Notes under the pieces: model-generated
Seen by the model: the letters and a program-made list of their open reading frames with translations, nothing else
Told to the model about the DNA's origin: nothing
Database searches by the model: none
Source: a virus
Virus record (IMG/VR): IMGVR_UViG_3300035073_000022
Span: 1-48,445 of that record
Reading direction: 5' to 3' (one strand)
Length of the DNA stretch: 48,445 nucleotides
In this document: positions 31,810 to 38,626 of the stretch, one piece after another
Position numbering within the stretch: position 1 is the stretch's first letter
Layout: every line of letters starts with the position of its first letter
Made by a program: the position numbers and the translations under genes

Positions 31810-32162
31810 CCCGACGCAACCCTATCGTTTACAAACGAGGTAACACTTGGCCCCCGATCGACGACATAATCACCGACCGCAACGGACCGGTTGATACCTC
31901 TGCCGCGATTACTCTGCGATTCTTGATCCGTAAAGGTACTCCCGATGGTGAGTTGGTGGCAACTGGGACTGCGACTGCCGGTAATCCAGATACTGCCGCT
32001 GTCGATGGTGGGATCCGTTACCTACCGACAGCGACTGATACCGACGACATCGGCAACTTCATCGGTGAGTGGGAACTCACGTTCTCCGGTCCGAAAGTCG
32101 CCTCGGCCCCCAATGGCCCGGGTGAGTATATTCCGATCATCATCACCGAGAATCTGGCCTAG
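31806..32162 (+). CDS. Small virion-associated protein, BppU/Ig-like N-domain type
   Basis: 118 aa: YKRGNTWPPIDDIITDRNGP, then AAITLRFLIRKGTPDGELVA, IGEWELTFSGPK and EYIPIIITENLA. The pattern (rigid-body D...G.PVD...A.I.F..RK, then Y....DT...G.W...F) resembles the beta-sandwich domain found on baseplate upper proteins and related phage adhesins. Start ATG overlaps the upstream stop region. Confidence 0.6.
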   Translation: MTRRNPIVYKRGNTWPPIDDIITDRNGPVDTSAAITLRFLIRKGTPDGELVATGTATAGNPDTAAVDGGIRYLPTATDTDDIGNFIGEWELTFSGPKVASAPNGPGEYIPIIITENLA

Positions 32163-32170
32163 GAGGCCTC

Positions 32171-32428
32171 ATGGAACCAGCAACTCCGATCCTCGATTCA
32201 GAACCTACCCGGCTGGTGGCCAGTTTGCTCGGCTTTGCTGCAGCTGTTAACGGTCTGCTCACTCTCACTGAGGTCTACAATGAGAAGATCGGCGGGGCTT
32301 TGATGATCGTGGTTGCCGCTGCGGTCAGCCTCGGCGGTGAACTCGTCCGCAGCCGGGTCTGGTCACGCAAGTCGGTCGATGCTCTCATCACCGGCCAACC
32401 CGAACCGCCGTACGATCAGGACAAGTAA
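32171..32428 (+). CDS. Holin-like membrane protein
   Basis: 85 aa with two hydrophobic spans (LVASLLGFAAAVNGLLTL and IGGALMIVVAAAVSLGG) followed by a basic stretch ELVRSRVWSRKSVDALI. Two helices with an R-x-x-V-x-S-x-x-x-V tail is the usual plan of actinophage holins, as I know them. The ribosome-binding site is TAGGAGGCC. It ends the late region, directly abutting the convergent gene at 32429. Confidence 0.7.
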   Translation: MEPATPILDSEPTRLVASLLGFAAAVNGLLTLTEVYNEKIGGALMIVVAAAVSLGGELVRSRVWSRKSVDALITGQPEPPYDQDK

Positions 32429-32656
32429 CTACTCATCCTCGATGTAGAAACGATCGAGCGTGCCGGTGTTGCCCGTCTCGACATGCCGGGTGCGGATGGT
32501 CGGATGCGTCCATCGCAGCATCTTCAACTTCATCATGCACTTGGGGCATTCGACGGCGACCGCCATCTTGCGGTCGAACGGGCGCTCCGGCTCGCTGCAG
32601 GCGTACCAGTGTTCAGGGCTGAGACCGGCCCGGTCGTGAATCGGGTCTTCCTTCAT
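32429..32656 (-). CDS. Small protein with C-P-K-C motif
   Basis: 75 aa (MKEDPIHDRAGLSPEHWYAC...), last gene of the long leftward operon. Cys20, the VECPKCMMKLKM pair and nearby His residues could form a zinc site. Its start overlaps the methyltransferase stop by four bases. Its stop abuts the stop of the rightward late operon with no gap and no obvious terminator between them. Confidence 0.6.
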   Translation of the reverse strand: MKEDPIHDRAGLSPEHWYACSEPERPFDRKMAVAVECPKCMMKLKMLRWTHPTIRTRHVETGNTGTLDRFYIEDE

Positions 32657-33294
32657 GTGAGATCGTGAGTGGCCAGGTCGGGGGCGACATAGGGCTCGGC
32701 CTGTTCGGTCTCCAGTGGGATGAAACAGATGTTGGTGGGCTGGAGTAGAGCCCGATCCTGGCGTCGCGCCGGTTTGAATGGCACCATCTCGATGACCATC
32801 TCCTGGACGAAGTTCCGCCCATGCTCGATCGCCTGGAGCATCCCCTTTTCCCCGTACTTGGTCAGGTGAACGTCGTATACGAGCAGATTGGCGACGACCA
32901 ACTGCCAGTCGCCCCGGTATCCGTAGTCGGCCCGCCAGTAGATCGGCTGGCTGAAATACTGGAACGAGCCGGGGAACATCCGGCGTACGTGAGTCGGATC
33001 TTCATCGGCATCGTTGCTTGCCCCATGGGGACAACGGATGACGAGCTGACAGCCCTCGGCGGCGACCCTGTATAGTTCCTCCATCAGCGGTAGCGGATCT
33101 TTCAGATGCTCGATGACATGGGACATGTGGATCTCTTCGACGCTGCCGCCTCGCCAGGGAAGGGTGCGCTTCCCCGGTTGAGGCCCAATCCGATCGAGAT
33201 CCACGTTTACCACCCCATCGGGGAGGCGTGGGCCGTGATCAACGTTGACCCACCCCTCCCGAACGTCTTTGCCGCAGCCAAGGTTAACTTTCAT
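32653..33294 (-). CDS. SAM-dependent methyltransferase (class I)
   Basis: 213 aa. Motif I is VNLGCGKDVREGWVNVD at residues 3-19, with the following acidic strand VNVDLD. HMSHVIEHLKDPLPLMEEL matches the motif around the catalytic loop of Methyltransf_11-like enzymes that act on small molecules or glycans. Later CQLVIRCPHG is the next core strand. The substrate is not predictable; phages often pair such enzymes with glycosyltransferases. Translationally coupled to 33284-33448. Confidence 0.8.
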   Translation of the reverse strand: MKVNLGCGKDVREGWVNVDHGPRLPDGVVNVDLDRIGPQPGKRTLPWRGGSVEEIHMSHVIEHLKDPLPLMEELYRVAAEGCQLVIRCPHGASNDADEDPTHVRRMFPGSFQYFSQPIYWRADYGYRGDWQLVVANLLVYDVHLTKYGEKGMLQAIEHGRNFVQEMVIEMVPFKPARRQDRALLQPTNICFIPLETEQAEPYVAPDLATHDLT

Positions 33295-33448
33295 TGAGCA
33301 GTTCCTCCGCTTGCTCTACCATCCGATTGGCACAGTCGATGTGGAATGTTGCCCGGCCAAGGAGTTCCTTGACCAGTTTGGTCTTGGCTACGGCCTGCTC
33401 TTCTGGGGTCGGACTCATTCCCGGCAGGCGTTCGGGTTCTATTGCCAT
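33284..33448 (-). CDS. 54-residue helical protein
   Basis: MAIEPERLPGMSPTPEEQAV continues with a long amphipathic helix (KTKLVKELLGRATFHIDCAN, then RMVEQAEELLNES). It starts at 33446-33448 after GGAAGGAGACC and overlaps its neighbours by about ten bases on each side. Function unknown. Confidence 0.65.
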   Translation of the reverse strand: MAIEPERLPGMSPTPEEQAVAKTKLVKELLGRATFHIDCANRMVEQAEELLNES

Positions 33449-33828
33449 GGTCTCCTTCCCTGCTCATCATAGAGGGCACGGGCAACAGCGAGGTTAGCGA
33501 GGCATGACGTTTGGGCTTGCTGCCATGCTACGCCGAGTCGTTGCGCCCTGCCCGAGTGAATGCCCATCAGTTGGAACAGTCCCGATGCTGATGACCGGGG
33601 ATTGTCGGCATTGCATCGGAAGCCGGATTCCCGGCGTGCCACTCTCAGCGCCCATTCGCGATCATCGGGAAAGACCACGTTGATTAGGGCCTGAGCGGCG
33701 TTGGTATCCCCCAACATCGCCCGTCGATCGAGATCCACCAGAACGGCTGCGCCCTGGATCTGCTCGGGTGTGGGCTGTGGGGTTTGGTGCGGTAGTAGGG
33801 ACAGGAATAGTACCAACAACATTCGCAT
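33439..33828 (-). CDS. Secreted lytic transglycosylase/lysozyme-like protein
   Basis: 129 aa. The N-terminus MRMLLVLFLSLLPHQTP is a signal peptide or membrane anchor. The catalytic region is ALRVARRESGFRCNADNPRS followed by SASGLFQLMGIHSG: the Glu of RRESGF is the likely catalytic acid and S-x-G-L-F-Q-L-M is the SLT-family motif. Encoded in the early operon, not beside the endolysin, so it may act on the host wall during infection or against superinfection rather than at lysis. Confidence 0.75.
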   Translation of the reverse strand: MRMLLVLFLSLLPHQTPQPTPEQIQGAAVLVDLDRRAMLGDTNAAQALINVVFPDDREWALRVARRESGFRCNADNPRSSASGLFQLMGIHSGRAQRLGVAWQQAQTSCLANLAVARALYDEQGRRPWQ

Positions 33829-33896
33829 GGAGTGTTTCCATTTCGTCGTGGCGACTCAGTTTCCTGAGTCCCCCGTACTGGTCAGTGCCTATTGAC

Positions 33897-34115
33897 CTAC
33901 GCACCACCTGCCTTCCATTGATAGTAACAACTGCGAGCGAGCTGAACGGCTCCGGCCTCATCGCCGCCAAAGTTGATGAACCAGCCGTCCATAAATACGG
34001 CGTGCTTTTCGAGAAGGATAGCGATAGCGCCATCTGGCGACCGCCAGGTTGGTACCTCGTGCCAGACTTCGAACCACCATCCCTCCAGTTGGAGAGCGGC
34101 ATATGTGTCTGCCAT
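33897..34115 (-). CDS. Small Trp-rich protein of unknown function
   Basis: 72 aa (MADTYAALQLEGWWFEVWHE...) with five tryptophans in the first 45 residues and no transmembrane span. Start ATG behind GGAGGG. It lies between the LPxTG protein and the transglycosylase. Function unknown. The 68 bp downstream, to the next gene, contain a 7-bp inverted repeat GACTCAG/CTGAGTC at 33853-33870. Confidence 0.6.
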   Translation of the reverse strand: MADTYAALQLEGWWFEVWHEVPTWRSPDGAIAILLEKHAVFMDGWFINFGGDEAGAVQLARSCYYQWKAGGA

Positions 34116-34127
34116 CCCTCCATGGTA

Positions 34128-34760
34128 CTACCGGCGCTTCATCGCCAGGGTGATCCCCCCGGCACCGGCCATGGCCAGTCCTACCAGCACCAATCCCGCT
34201 ACCTCTCCCCCGGTTACGGGGAGCGTCTCCTGCGTGGTCGTGTCGGACACGCTATCTGCCACCGCGGTGGTCTGCACCTCGGGGAGAGCTCCCGCCCTCG
34301 ACGGTGAAGATGTCGTGGTCGTCCCGGCCAGCGTGGTCGAGGGAGCGGTGGTCGCCCCGCCGGTCACGGTGGTTGTCGGCTGATCAACATTCCGGCAGGT
34401 TGTGCAAACTGCTAGAGTGGTGGTCGGTGCCGTCGTCGTCGATGCAGGCGCGGTGGTTGGTGCCGTCTGTTGTCCCGGCGTGCAATCAGGGCAGGTAGTA
34501 GTGGAACTCGAAGATGTGGTACTGCTGCTCGTCGTCGTAGCCATGGTCGTGGTCACGATCGTAGTCGGCATCGTAGTAGCAGTCGTCGTCGTCGGATAGG
34601 TTGGCACCGTCTGCGGATTGGTTACCACGATAGTCGTAGTCGGACAGGGTCCGCCGCAGCGGATCGTCGCGTCCGCACTCTGTGCGAAAGCCAAGAGTGC
34701 CAGTAAAAGGATAATCAGCACTCCCATCCCCAGGCCAATAGTCCTTGATTTCCTGTTCAT
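34128..34760 (-). CDS. LPxTG cell-wall anchored surface protein
   Basis: 210 aa. Parts in order: signal peptide (GLGMGVLIILLLALLAFAQS, cleavage likely after ADA); a Thr/Ser-rich stalk with three Cys pairs (CGGPC, CPDC, CTTC); sortase motif LPVTG at about residues 180-184; a hydrophobic span (GLVLVGLAMAGAGGITLAM) and the basic stop-transfer KRR. A host sortase would link it to peptidoglycan. In an early operon it may mask receptors or block superinfection (inference). The ribosome-binding site is AAGGAGC. Confidence 0.85.
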   Translation of the reverse strand: MNRKSRTIGLGMGVLIILLLALLAFAQSADATIRCGGPCPTTTIVVTNPQTVPTYPTTTTATTMPTTIVTTTMATTTSSSTTSSSSTTTCPDCTPGQQTAPTTAPASTTTAPTTTLAVCTTCRNVDQPTTTVTGGATTAPSTTLAGTTTTSSPSRAGALPEVQTTAVADSVSDTTTQETLPVTGGEVAGLVLVGLAMAGAGGITLAMKRR

Positions 34761-34768
34761 CTTGCTCC

Positions 34769-34861
34769 TTACTTGTCATTGATCCAGCACCAGATTGCTA
34801 CGAACTTGAAGATCGCGAAGATCCACACGGCGATCTTAATGAGGATGACGATCTGTTCCAT
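34769..34861 (-). CDS. 30-residue membrane peptide
   Basis: MEQIVILIKIAVWIFAIFKF then VAIWCWINDK: one transmembrane helix covering most of the peptide. It starts behind AGAGGAACCA, the start-associated motif of the early genes, and ends eight bases before the start of the LPxTG gene. Possibly a small inner-membrane modulator; function unknown. Confidence 0.6.
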   Translation of the reverse strand: MEQIVILIKIAVWIFAIFKFVAIWCWINDK

Positions 34862-35171
34862 TGGTTCCTCTCCTAAACATCATCTCGATCACGGCGTTTG
34901 CCGTGGCTGATAGTGCGTATTTCTTGACGAAGCCCCTGCGTTGCAGCATGGGCCTGAGCACGTCGGTTGTCACTCCGACGAACCGGATGTCCCGATCGCC
35001 TGGGAGTGAATCGAGCCATCGGGAGACGTGCCCCAATCCCGGTTCTGTGGCTCGAATCCATACGACGGTCAACGAGCCGTCGTCCTCGTCTAGCGTTACC
35101 CCACGCACGCCGTAGGCCAGATCGGCCTCCTGCTGTACGTACAACTCTGCGAGATCAAGCGGATTTTGCAT
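34836..35171 (-). CDS. Small protein, GNAT-like C-terminal half possible
   Basis: Start chosen at 35169-35171 (MQNPLDLAELYVQQEADLAY...), 17 bases inside the WhiB gene; the longer frame to 35282 lies in WhiB coding sequence. 111 aa. GLGHVSRWLDSLPGDRDIRF then DVLRPMLQRRGFVKKYAL resembles the last motif of acetyltransferases, but the acetyl-CoA loop is not clear. Best called unknown. Confidence 0.55.
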   Translation of the reverse strand: MQNPLDLAELYVQQEADLAYGVRGVTLDEDDGSLTVVWIRATEPGLGHVSRWLDSLPGDRDIRFVGVTTDVLRPMLQRRGFVKKYALSATANAVIEMMFRRGTNGTDRHPH

Positions 35172-35469
35172 TGGCGAACCATTTCTTCGGTGTGTCAGGC
35201 TCGAGGTAGGCCACGTACTCCAACCAATCGTCCCCGTAGCGTCGGCGGGCTTGCTTTTCCAGTGCCAGCCTATCATCCTCATGGAGTCCGCCCAAGACTC
35301 CGTCTCTCAGCCTCTCGGCGTACGCCCACTGGCGGCATTCCTGCTTGACCGGGCACACGTCACAGTACCGCTCGATTACAGCGACGGCTTCCTCTTTGAA
35401 GAGGGGGAAGAACTCTTCGGTGTCAGCTCCCCTGCATGCAGCCTGATTAGTCCACCTTTCATCTCGCAT
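35155..35469 (-). CDS. WhiB-family iron-sulfur transcription factor
   Basis: 104 aa. Four cysteines, Cys12, Cys36, Cys39 and Cys45, are spaced as in WhiB (C-x23-C-x2-C-x5-C), in ACRGADTEEFF and YCDVCPVKQEC. They are followed by the GVLGG turn and a basic tail (KQARRRYGDD). WhiB proteins bind a [4Fe-4S] cluster and contact the principal sigma factor. Phage members such as WhiB of TM4 alter host division and superinfection (established for TM4). The start ATG follows GGAGGAACT and lies 94 bases inside the upstream gene. Confidence 0.88.
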   Translation of the reverse strand: MRDERWTNQAACRGADTEEFFPLFKEEAVAVIERYCDVCPVKQECRQWAYAERLRDGVLGGLHEDDRLALEKQARRRYGDDWLEYVAYLEPDTPKKWFANAKSA

Positions 35470-35804
35470 AGTTCCTCCAGATGTGTGAGGGTCATCATTA
35501 CAATCCCCTCGGTTCCCCAGCCGTCAGGCATGAGGACAGCGGCAAACGGCTTCCCGTCGTCCGGTCGTGCTGAATACTGGTCTCGGCAGGCGACGTAGAA
35601 CTCGACGTGTCGCCTGATCTGGTCGCCTGCCTTGACCTCGATCCACAGCGGGAGATGGGACCACCTTTCCTCATGTCCCATCCCCGCTGCGAACTTTGGC
35701 GGCTCGATATTAAAGAGCTGCTCGAAGAAACGGCGCACGTAGTTCTGCTTCCTGCGTCCCTTTTGGCGGCTCAGCCGCCCTATGGCCACCCAATCAGAAG
35801 GCAT
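35376..35804 (-). CDS. PD-(D/E)XK nuclease-like protein
   Basis: 142 aa. N-terminal basic part SRQKGRRKQNYVRRFFEQLF is followed by HLPLWIEVKAGDQIRRH, where IEVKAG gives the E-x-K of a PD-(D/E)XK site. Later PFAAVLMPDGWGTEGIVMM is a further core strand. Holliday-junction-resolvase-like or repair endonuclease is likely. Its last 31 codons overlap WhiB in another frame, and its ATG overlaps the upstream gene by 11 bases. Confidence 0.6.
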   Translation of the reverse strand: MPSDWVAIGRLSRQKGRRKQNYVRRFFEQLFNIEPPKFAAGMGHEERWSHLPLWIEVKAGDQIRRHVEFYVACRDQYSARPDDGKPFAAVLMPDGWGTEGIVMMTLTHLEELCEMKGGLIRLHAGELTPKSSSPSSKRKPSL

Positions 35805-36531
35805 CGCCCTGGGCCTCGTCTTGCCCTCCCTGGACCTGGGGGAGGGCGGGGGTAGCAGCGGCCCCCGCCACCATATTCCTTAGCGTCCCGGCCAGCCGGA
35901 GCGTCGGGACATTGAACTTGCGTTCGAACGACTCCCATGACTTTTTGACGGTCCGGTGTTCGATTGCCAGTTTGCCATAGGCGGGGAACGTCCCCGTTCT
36001 TTCCAGCAGCTCGACCTGGGCCTCAATCTCCATGCAGGCGTTGATGCTCGAGGTGGTCATCAGCCAGACCCCCACTCCGGGAGTGTCGAGCATGACCACC
36101 GACAGCCGACCGTTGGGGGAGCAGACGTCGAGTCCCGTCCCCGGCATCTTACCCTCGGACAGACACACACAATCCACGTTATCGAGGCCTCCGCCTTCGG
36201 GATCTTTGTACGGGACCATGGCGGTCTGGCCGTCGCATCGGCGCTGACACCCGGCTTTGGTCCACAGCTCGTAATACGCAGACCACGGATCGGCAGGCAG
36301 CATCACGTCGATCTCGTTACTGTCGATGACGACTTCGAACTGCCCTTTCTCCCACGGCTTGATCTCACCTTTGATGCCGTAGATTCCGCCCATCGCCATG
36401 AGCAGGCCTTTGTCGGGGGAGGTGAGCCGCCAGTTGTCGAGCGGCTTACCCGGTTTCTTCGGGTCGGTTGACTTCTCGCCCAGGCGGAGCCGCCCGAGTT
36501 CAGGATATCGGTTGGGTAGGGTCTTGATCAT
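35794..36531 (-). CDS. gp3/RDF-like protein (recombination directionality factor family)
   Basis: 245 aa. LPNRYPELGRLRLG at the start, LDNWRLTSPDKGLLMAMGGI, then FEVVIDSNEIDVMLP, AYYELWTKAGCQRRCDG and GVWLMTTSSINACMEIEAQV. This order matches the phiC31 gp3-like family as I recall it, some members of which direct serine-integrase excision. No integrase is present here, so a role in replication or recombination is more likely. Cysteines in CQRRC, DCVC and VCSP may bind metal. The Ala/Gln-rich C-terminus looks flexible. Confidence 0.65.
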   Translation of the reverse strand: MIKTLPNRYPELGRLRLGEKSTDPKKPGKPLDNWRLTSPDKGLLMAMGGIYGIKGEIKPWEKGQFEVVIDSNEIDVMLPADPWSAYYELWTKAGCQRRCDGQTAMVPYKDPEGGGLDNVDCVCLSEGKMPGTGLDVCSPNGRLSVVMLDTPGVGVWLMTTSSINACMEIEAQVELLERTGTFPAYGKLAIEHRTVKKSWESFERKFNVPTLRLAGTLRNMVAGAAATPALPQVQGGQDEAQGDAF

Positions 36532-37355
36532 TGCTGTATCTCCTTGATTCGCGTTTCGATCTCTGCGGCCGCATCCCAGGACACGGCCTCCACTGGTAGT
36601 TTGATGCAGGTCTCACGCCACCGGCAGTACCGGCAGTTCCACGGCTCCCCCCGCTTCGCCATGTAAGGCGGGGGAGAGGCGACCGGGCCGTAACCGGGGA
36701 TGACCCGCTTCGGCCATTTCTGTTCGGCGATCCGGCCAGCGATCCCCCTGATCCGTTCCAACTCGTCCTGGATCTGTGTCATCCAGTACAGGTCGTTCAG
36801 GTCGATCACCCATTCGGCCAGACCGTTTTTGTCCTTGTCGATATAGATCATGTGGGCTTCCGATTTACCCAGCCCTCGCCCGCAGATCCCGGCCTGCAGT
36901 ACATGTTCGACCTTCGGGCCGGGGCCATCCTCGGAGAAGATACGCCCGGTGGCCAGGCCGAACGCATAGCCCGACACCGACTTGATCTCGACCACTCGTT
37001 CGTCGTAGGTGGCGTCGGCATGGAACGACACCGGGTATTCCGGTTCGAGCGTCCCCTTCACCTCGAGTTCGGCGCCCATGTTGGTGGCTAGGAGCCCCTG
37101 GATCCGTTCGTGCCAGACGTTCCCCACGTCGAAGGTGAACAGGACGCTGGCGTCGAGCTCGTGATCGGGTGGGTGGCCGACTGCTTGGAATGCCATCTGG
37201 CGGGAGCAGATCCCGGCGTAGGACGCCCGCATGAGCGAACCTGTGGCGGTCGGTTTCGGCCCTTCCTCTTTCTGCTTGTCGAGTAGCCACTGGTCGAACA
37301 GTGGCTGCACGATCCCTTCTTCAATCGGCAGCACCATGACCTCCCGTACTTCCAA
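36528..37355 (-). CDS. Cas4/RecB-type iron-sulfur exonuclease
   Basis: About 275 aa. The PD-(D/E)XK site is read in PVSFHADATYDERVVEIKSV (D...E-x-K). The cluster cysteines are the one in AGICSRQMAF near residue 50 and the C-terminal CRYCRWRETC. This single N-terminal plus three C-terminal Cys arrangement is that of Cas4-like 5' to 3' exonucleases, common in actinophage replication and recombination modules. The start is uncertain: TTG at 37353-37355, or ATG at 37335-37337 (MVLPIEEG), which has GGGAGG very close upstream. Confidence 0.8.
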   Translation of the reverse strand: MEVREVMVLPIEEGIVQPLFDQWLLDKQKEEGPKPTATGSLMRASYAGICSRQMAFQAVGHPPDHELDASVLFTFDVGNVWHERIQGLLATNMGAELEVKGTLEPEYPVSFHADATYDERVVEIKSVSGYAFGLATGRIFSEDGPGPKVEHVLQAGICGRGLGKSEAHMIYIDKDKNGLAEWVIDLNDLYWMTQIQDELERIRGIAGRIAEQKWPKRVIPGYGPVASPPPYMAKRGEPWNCRYCRWRETCIKLPVEAVSWDAAAEIETRIKEIQQ

Positions 37356-37824
37356 ATCCGTCGGTCCCCCGCTCGGACTGTGGCAACTCGGTCACATATT
37401 CGATCTTCCAGCCGATCGCTGCTGACATCATCGGGATCAACTGTCCGATCCGCTGGCCGGGGGCTACCATGATCGGTGAGAGGGTCGGGTTGTAGACGCC
37501 GACGAACAGCTCACCTCGATAGCCGGGGTCGATGATCCCCTGCATGGCGATCAGCTTGTGCTTGCGGAACAGCGAGGATCGGCCGACCACCAGCCCCCAA
37601 CAGTCGTTCGGCATGGCCACGGCCAGATCGGTCCGCACGTCCAAGAACTGGCTGGGCTGGATGGTGTACTGCATGGTTGAGGCCAGATCGAAGCCAGCGT
37701 CGGTATCGTACGCCCGGTAGACGTCCCATGCCTGGCTGGTGACCTTTAACACCCGTAGTACCGGCGCAGATGGCACGGTCAGAGCCCCCGTCTCCTGGTT
37801 GATTGCCCACTTCTGTTCGGTCAT
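37321..37824 (-). CDS. dut: dUTPase (dUTP diphosphatase)
   Basis: 167 aa from the ATG at 37822-37824 (MTEQKWAINQ..., GGGGG upstream). It hydrolyses dUTP to dUMP, limiting uracil in DNA and feeding dTMP synthesis. All five trimeric dUTPase motifs are visible: AGFDLAS; GRSSLFRKHKL; GIIDPGYRGE; PGQRIGQLI; and the C-terminal RGTDGFGSTG that closes over the active site. The first 30 residues are an N-terminal extension of unknown role. Confidence 0.9.
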   Translation of the reverse strand: MTEQKWAINQETGALTVPSAPVLRVLKVTSQAWDVYRAYDTDAGFDLASTMQYTIQPSQFLDVRTDLAVAMPNDCWGLVVGRSSLFRKHKLIAMQGIIDPGYRGELFVGVYNPTLSPIMVAPGQRIGQLIPMMSAAIGWKIEYVTELPQSERGTDGFGSTGGHGAAD

Positions 37825-38081
37825 GCTACCCCCTGCTGTTCGTAGTCGGCTTCCCACATGCGGTGTTCCTGGCCTTCGCAGGGCAACTCGTGGTTGTGCC
37901 GGTGCATCCGGTGGTAGGGCTGGCTCAGTTCCATCCAGCGATTGTTGGCAAACATCATGTTCACCCGTTCGTCCTCCAGTTGCCTACTGGGGGATTGCAG
38001 GTAGTACTCGTTACAGGTGCCGAGTGGACGTGCTACCATCCAGGCCAGTTCGTCACCGGTTATCTCCGTTAGCTTGGTCAT
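37821..38081 (-). CDS. Small His-rich protein of unknown function
   Basis: 86 aa (MTKLTEITGDELAWMVARPL...) starting at 38079-38081 with TGGAGGATCG upstream, inside the preceding gene. The C-terminal part is rich in His, Met and Glu (PYHRMHRHNHELPCEGQEHR). The composition could bind metal but no fold is recognised. Stop overlaps the dUTPase start. Confidence 0.6.
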   Translation of the reverse strand: MTKLTEITGDELAWMVARPLGTCNEYYLQSPSRQLEDERVNMMFANNRWMELSQPYHRMHRHNHELPCEGQEHRMWEADYEQQGVA

Positions 38082-38430
38082 CGGGCTCGATCCTCCATTC
38101 TCCATGGGTGATGATCCAGTCGAACATCTGAGAGTAGACTCGGATGTCTTCCTGGCTGTCTTTGGCGGGCAGGCTCCCCCGGATGAGCGCACTCCACACC
38201 CGGGCGATCTTGCCGAACTGATAGAAGGCGATCGCCATGAGTTGCCCATGGGCCTCGACTTCCTCTGGGTTCGGCTTCCCCTGGATAACCCCGTCCGGGA
38301 GTAGTTCCAGCATCATGGCTCCCATAACCTTCAAATCCCAGGAGCCGTACTCGATTGACTTGGCGATGGTCCGTTCGAGTTCCCATATGAGAGTGTCGGT
38401 GAGTTCTTTACGGGCCTCACTGGCCTGCAT
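38053..38430 (-). CDS. MazG/DUF1599-like nucleotide pyrophosphohydrolase candidate
   Basis: 125 aa, all helical. LERTIAKSIEYGSWDLKVMG is followed by a helix AHGQLMAIAFYQFGKIARVW and GSLPAKDSQEDIRVYSQMFD. The pattern K-x-x-x-YG...G...FGKIAR...D-x-x-x-DI-x-x-Y resembles the all-alpha NTP-pyrophosphatase-like (DUF1599/MazG) proteins of phages. In known Z-genome phages a MazG-type enzyme (MazZ) converts dGTP to dGMP for PurZ, so this is the best candidate here, but the catalytic ExxE/D residues are not certain. RBS AGGAGGAAGG. Confidence 0.5.
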   Translation of the reverse strand: MQASEARKELTDTLIWELERTIAKSIEYGSWDLKVMGAMMLELLPDGVIQGKPNPEEVEAHGQLMAIAFYQFGKIARVWSALIRGSLPAKDSQEDIRVYSQMFDWIITHGEWRIEPDDQANGDNR

Positions 38431-38626
38431 CCTTCCTCCTATGCTTGAGGTTGTCGGGTCTGGTGGTGGGCCGGGTGATCGCCCCGTAGATCTGGATTAG
38501 GACCGGCCCGGTGTAGGGGGAGGTGGTCAGCACCTTGTTAATCTCGGCTACCAGTTCGGCACCGACCGACTCGGGCAGTTGCCCGCCCTCGTCGATTTCG
38601 AGGAACAGGGTGAAGGTCTGTTTCAT
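38417..38626 (-). CDS. 69-residue protein of unknown function
   Basis: Start at 38624-38626 (MKQTFTLFLEIDEGGQLPES...) with GGGGAGGCACC upstream. A beta strand, a helix (VGAELVAEINKVLTTSP) and a second strand (GPVLIQIYGAI), then a basic tail. No family is recognised. It overlaps both neighbours. Confidence 0.65.
   Translation of the reverse strand: MKQTFTLFLEIDEGGQLPESVGAELVAEINKVLTTSPYTGPVLIQIYGAITRPTTRPDNLKHRRKDAGQ

Noticed and set aside
35794-36531. Considered evidence for a temperate phage
   Set aside because: No integrase, immunity repressor or attachment site was found, so one RDF-like gene is not enough.
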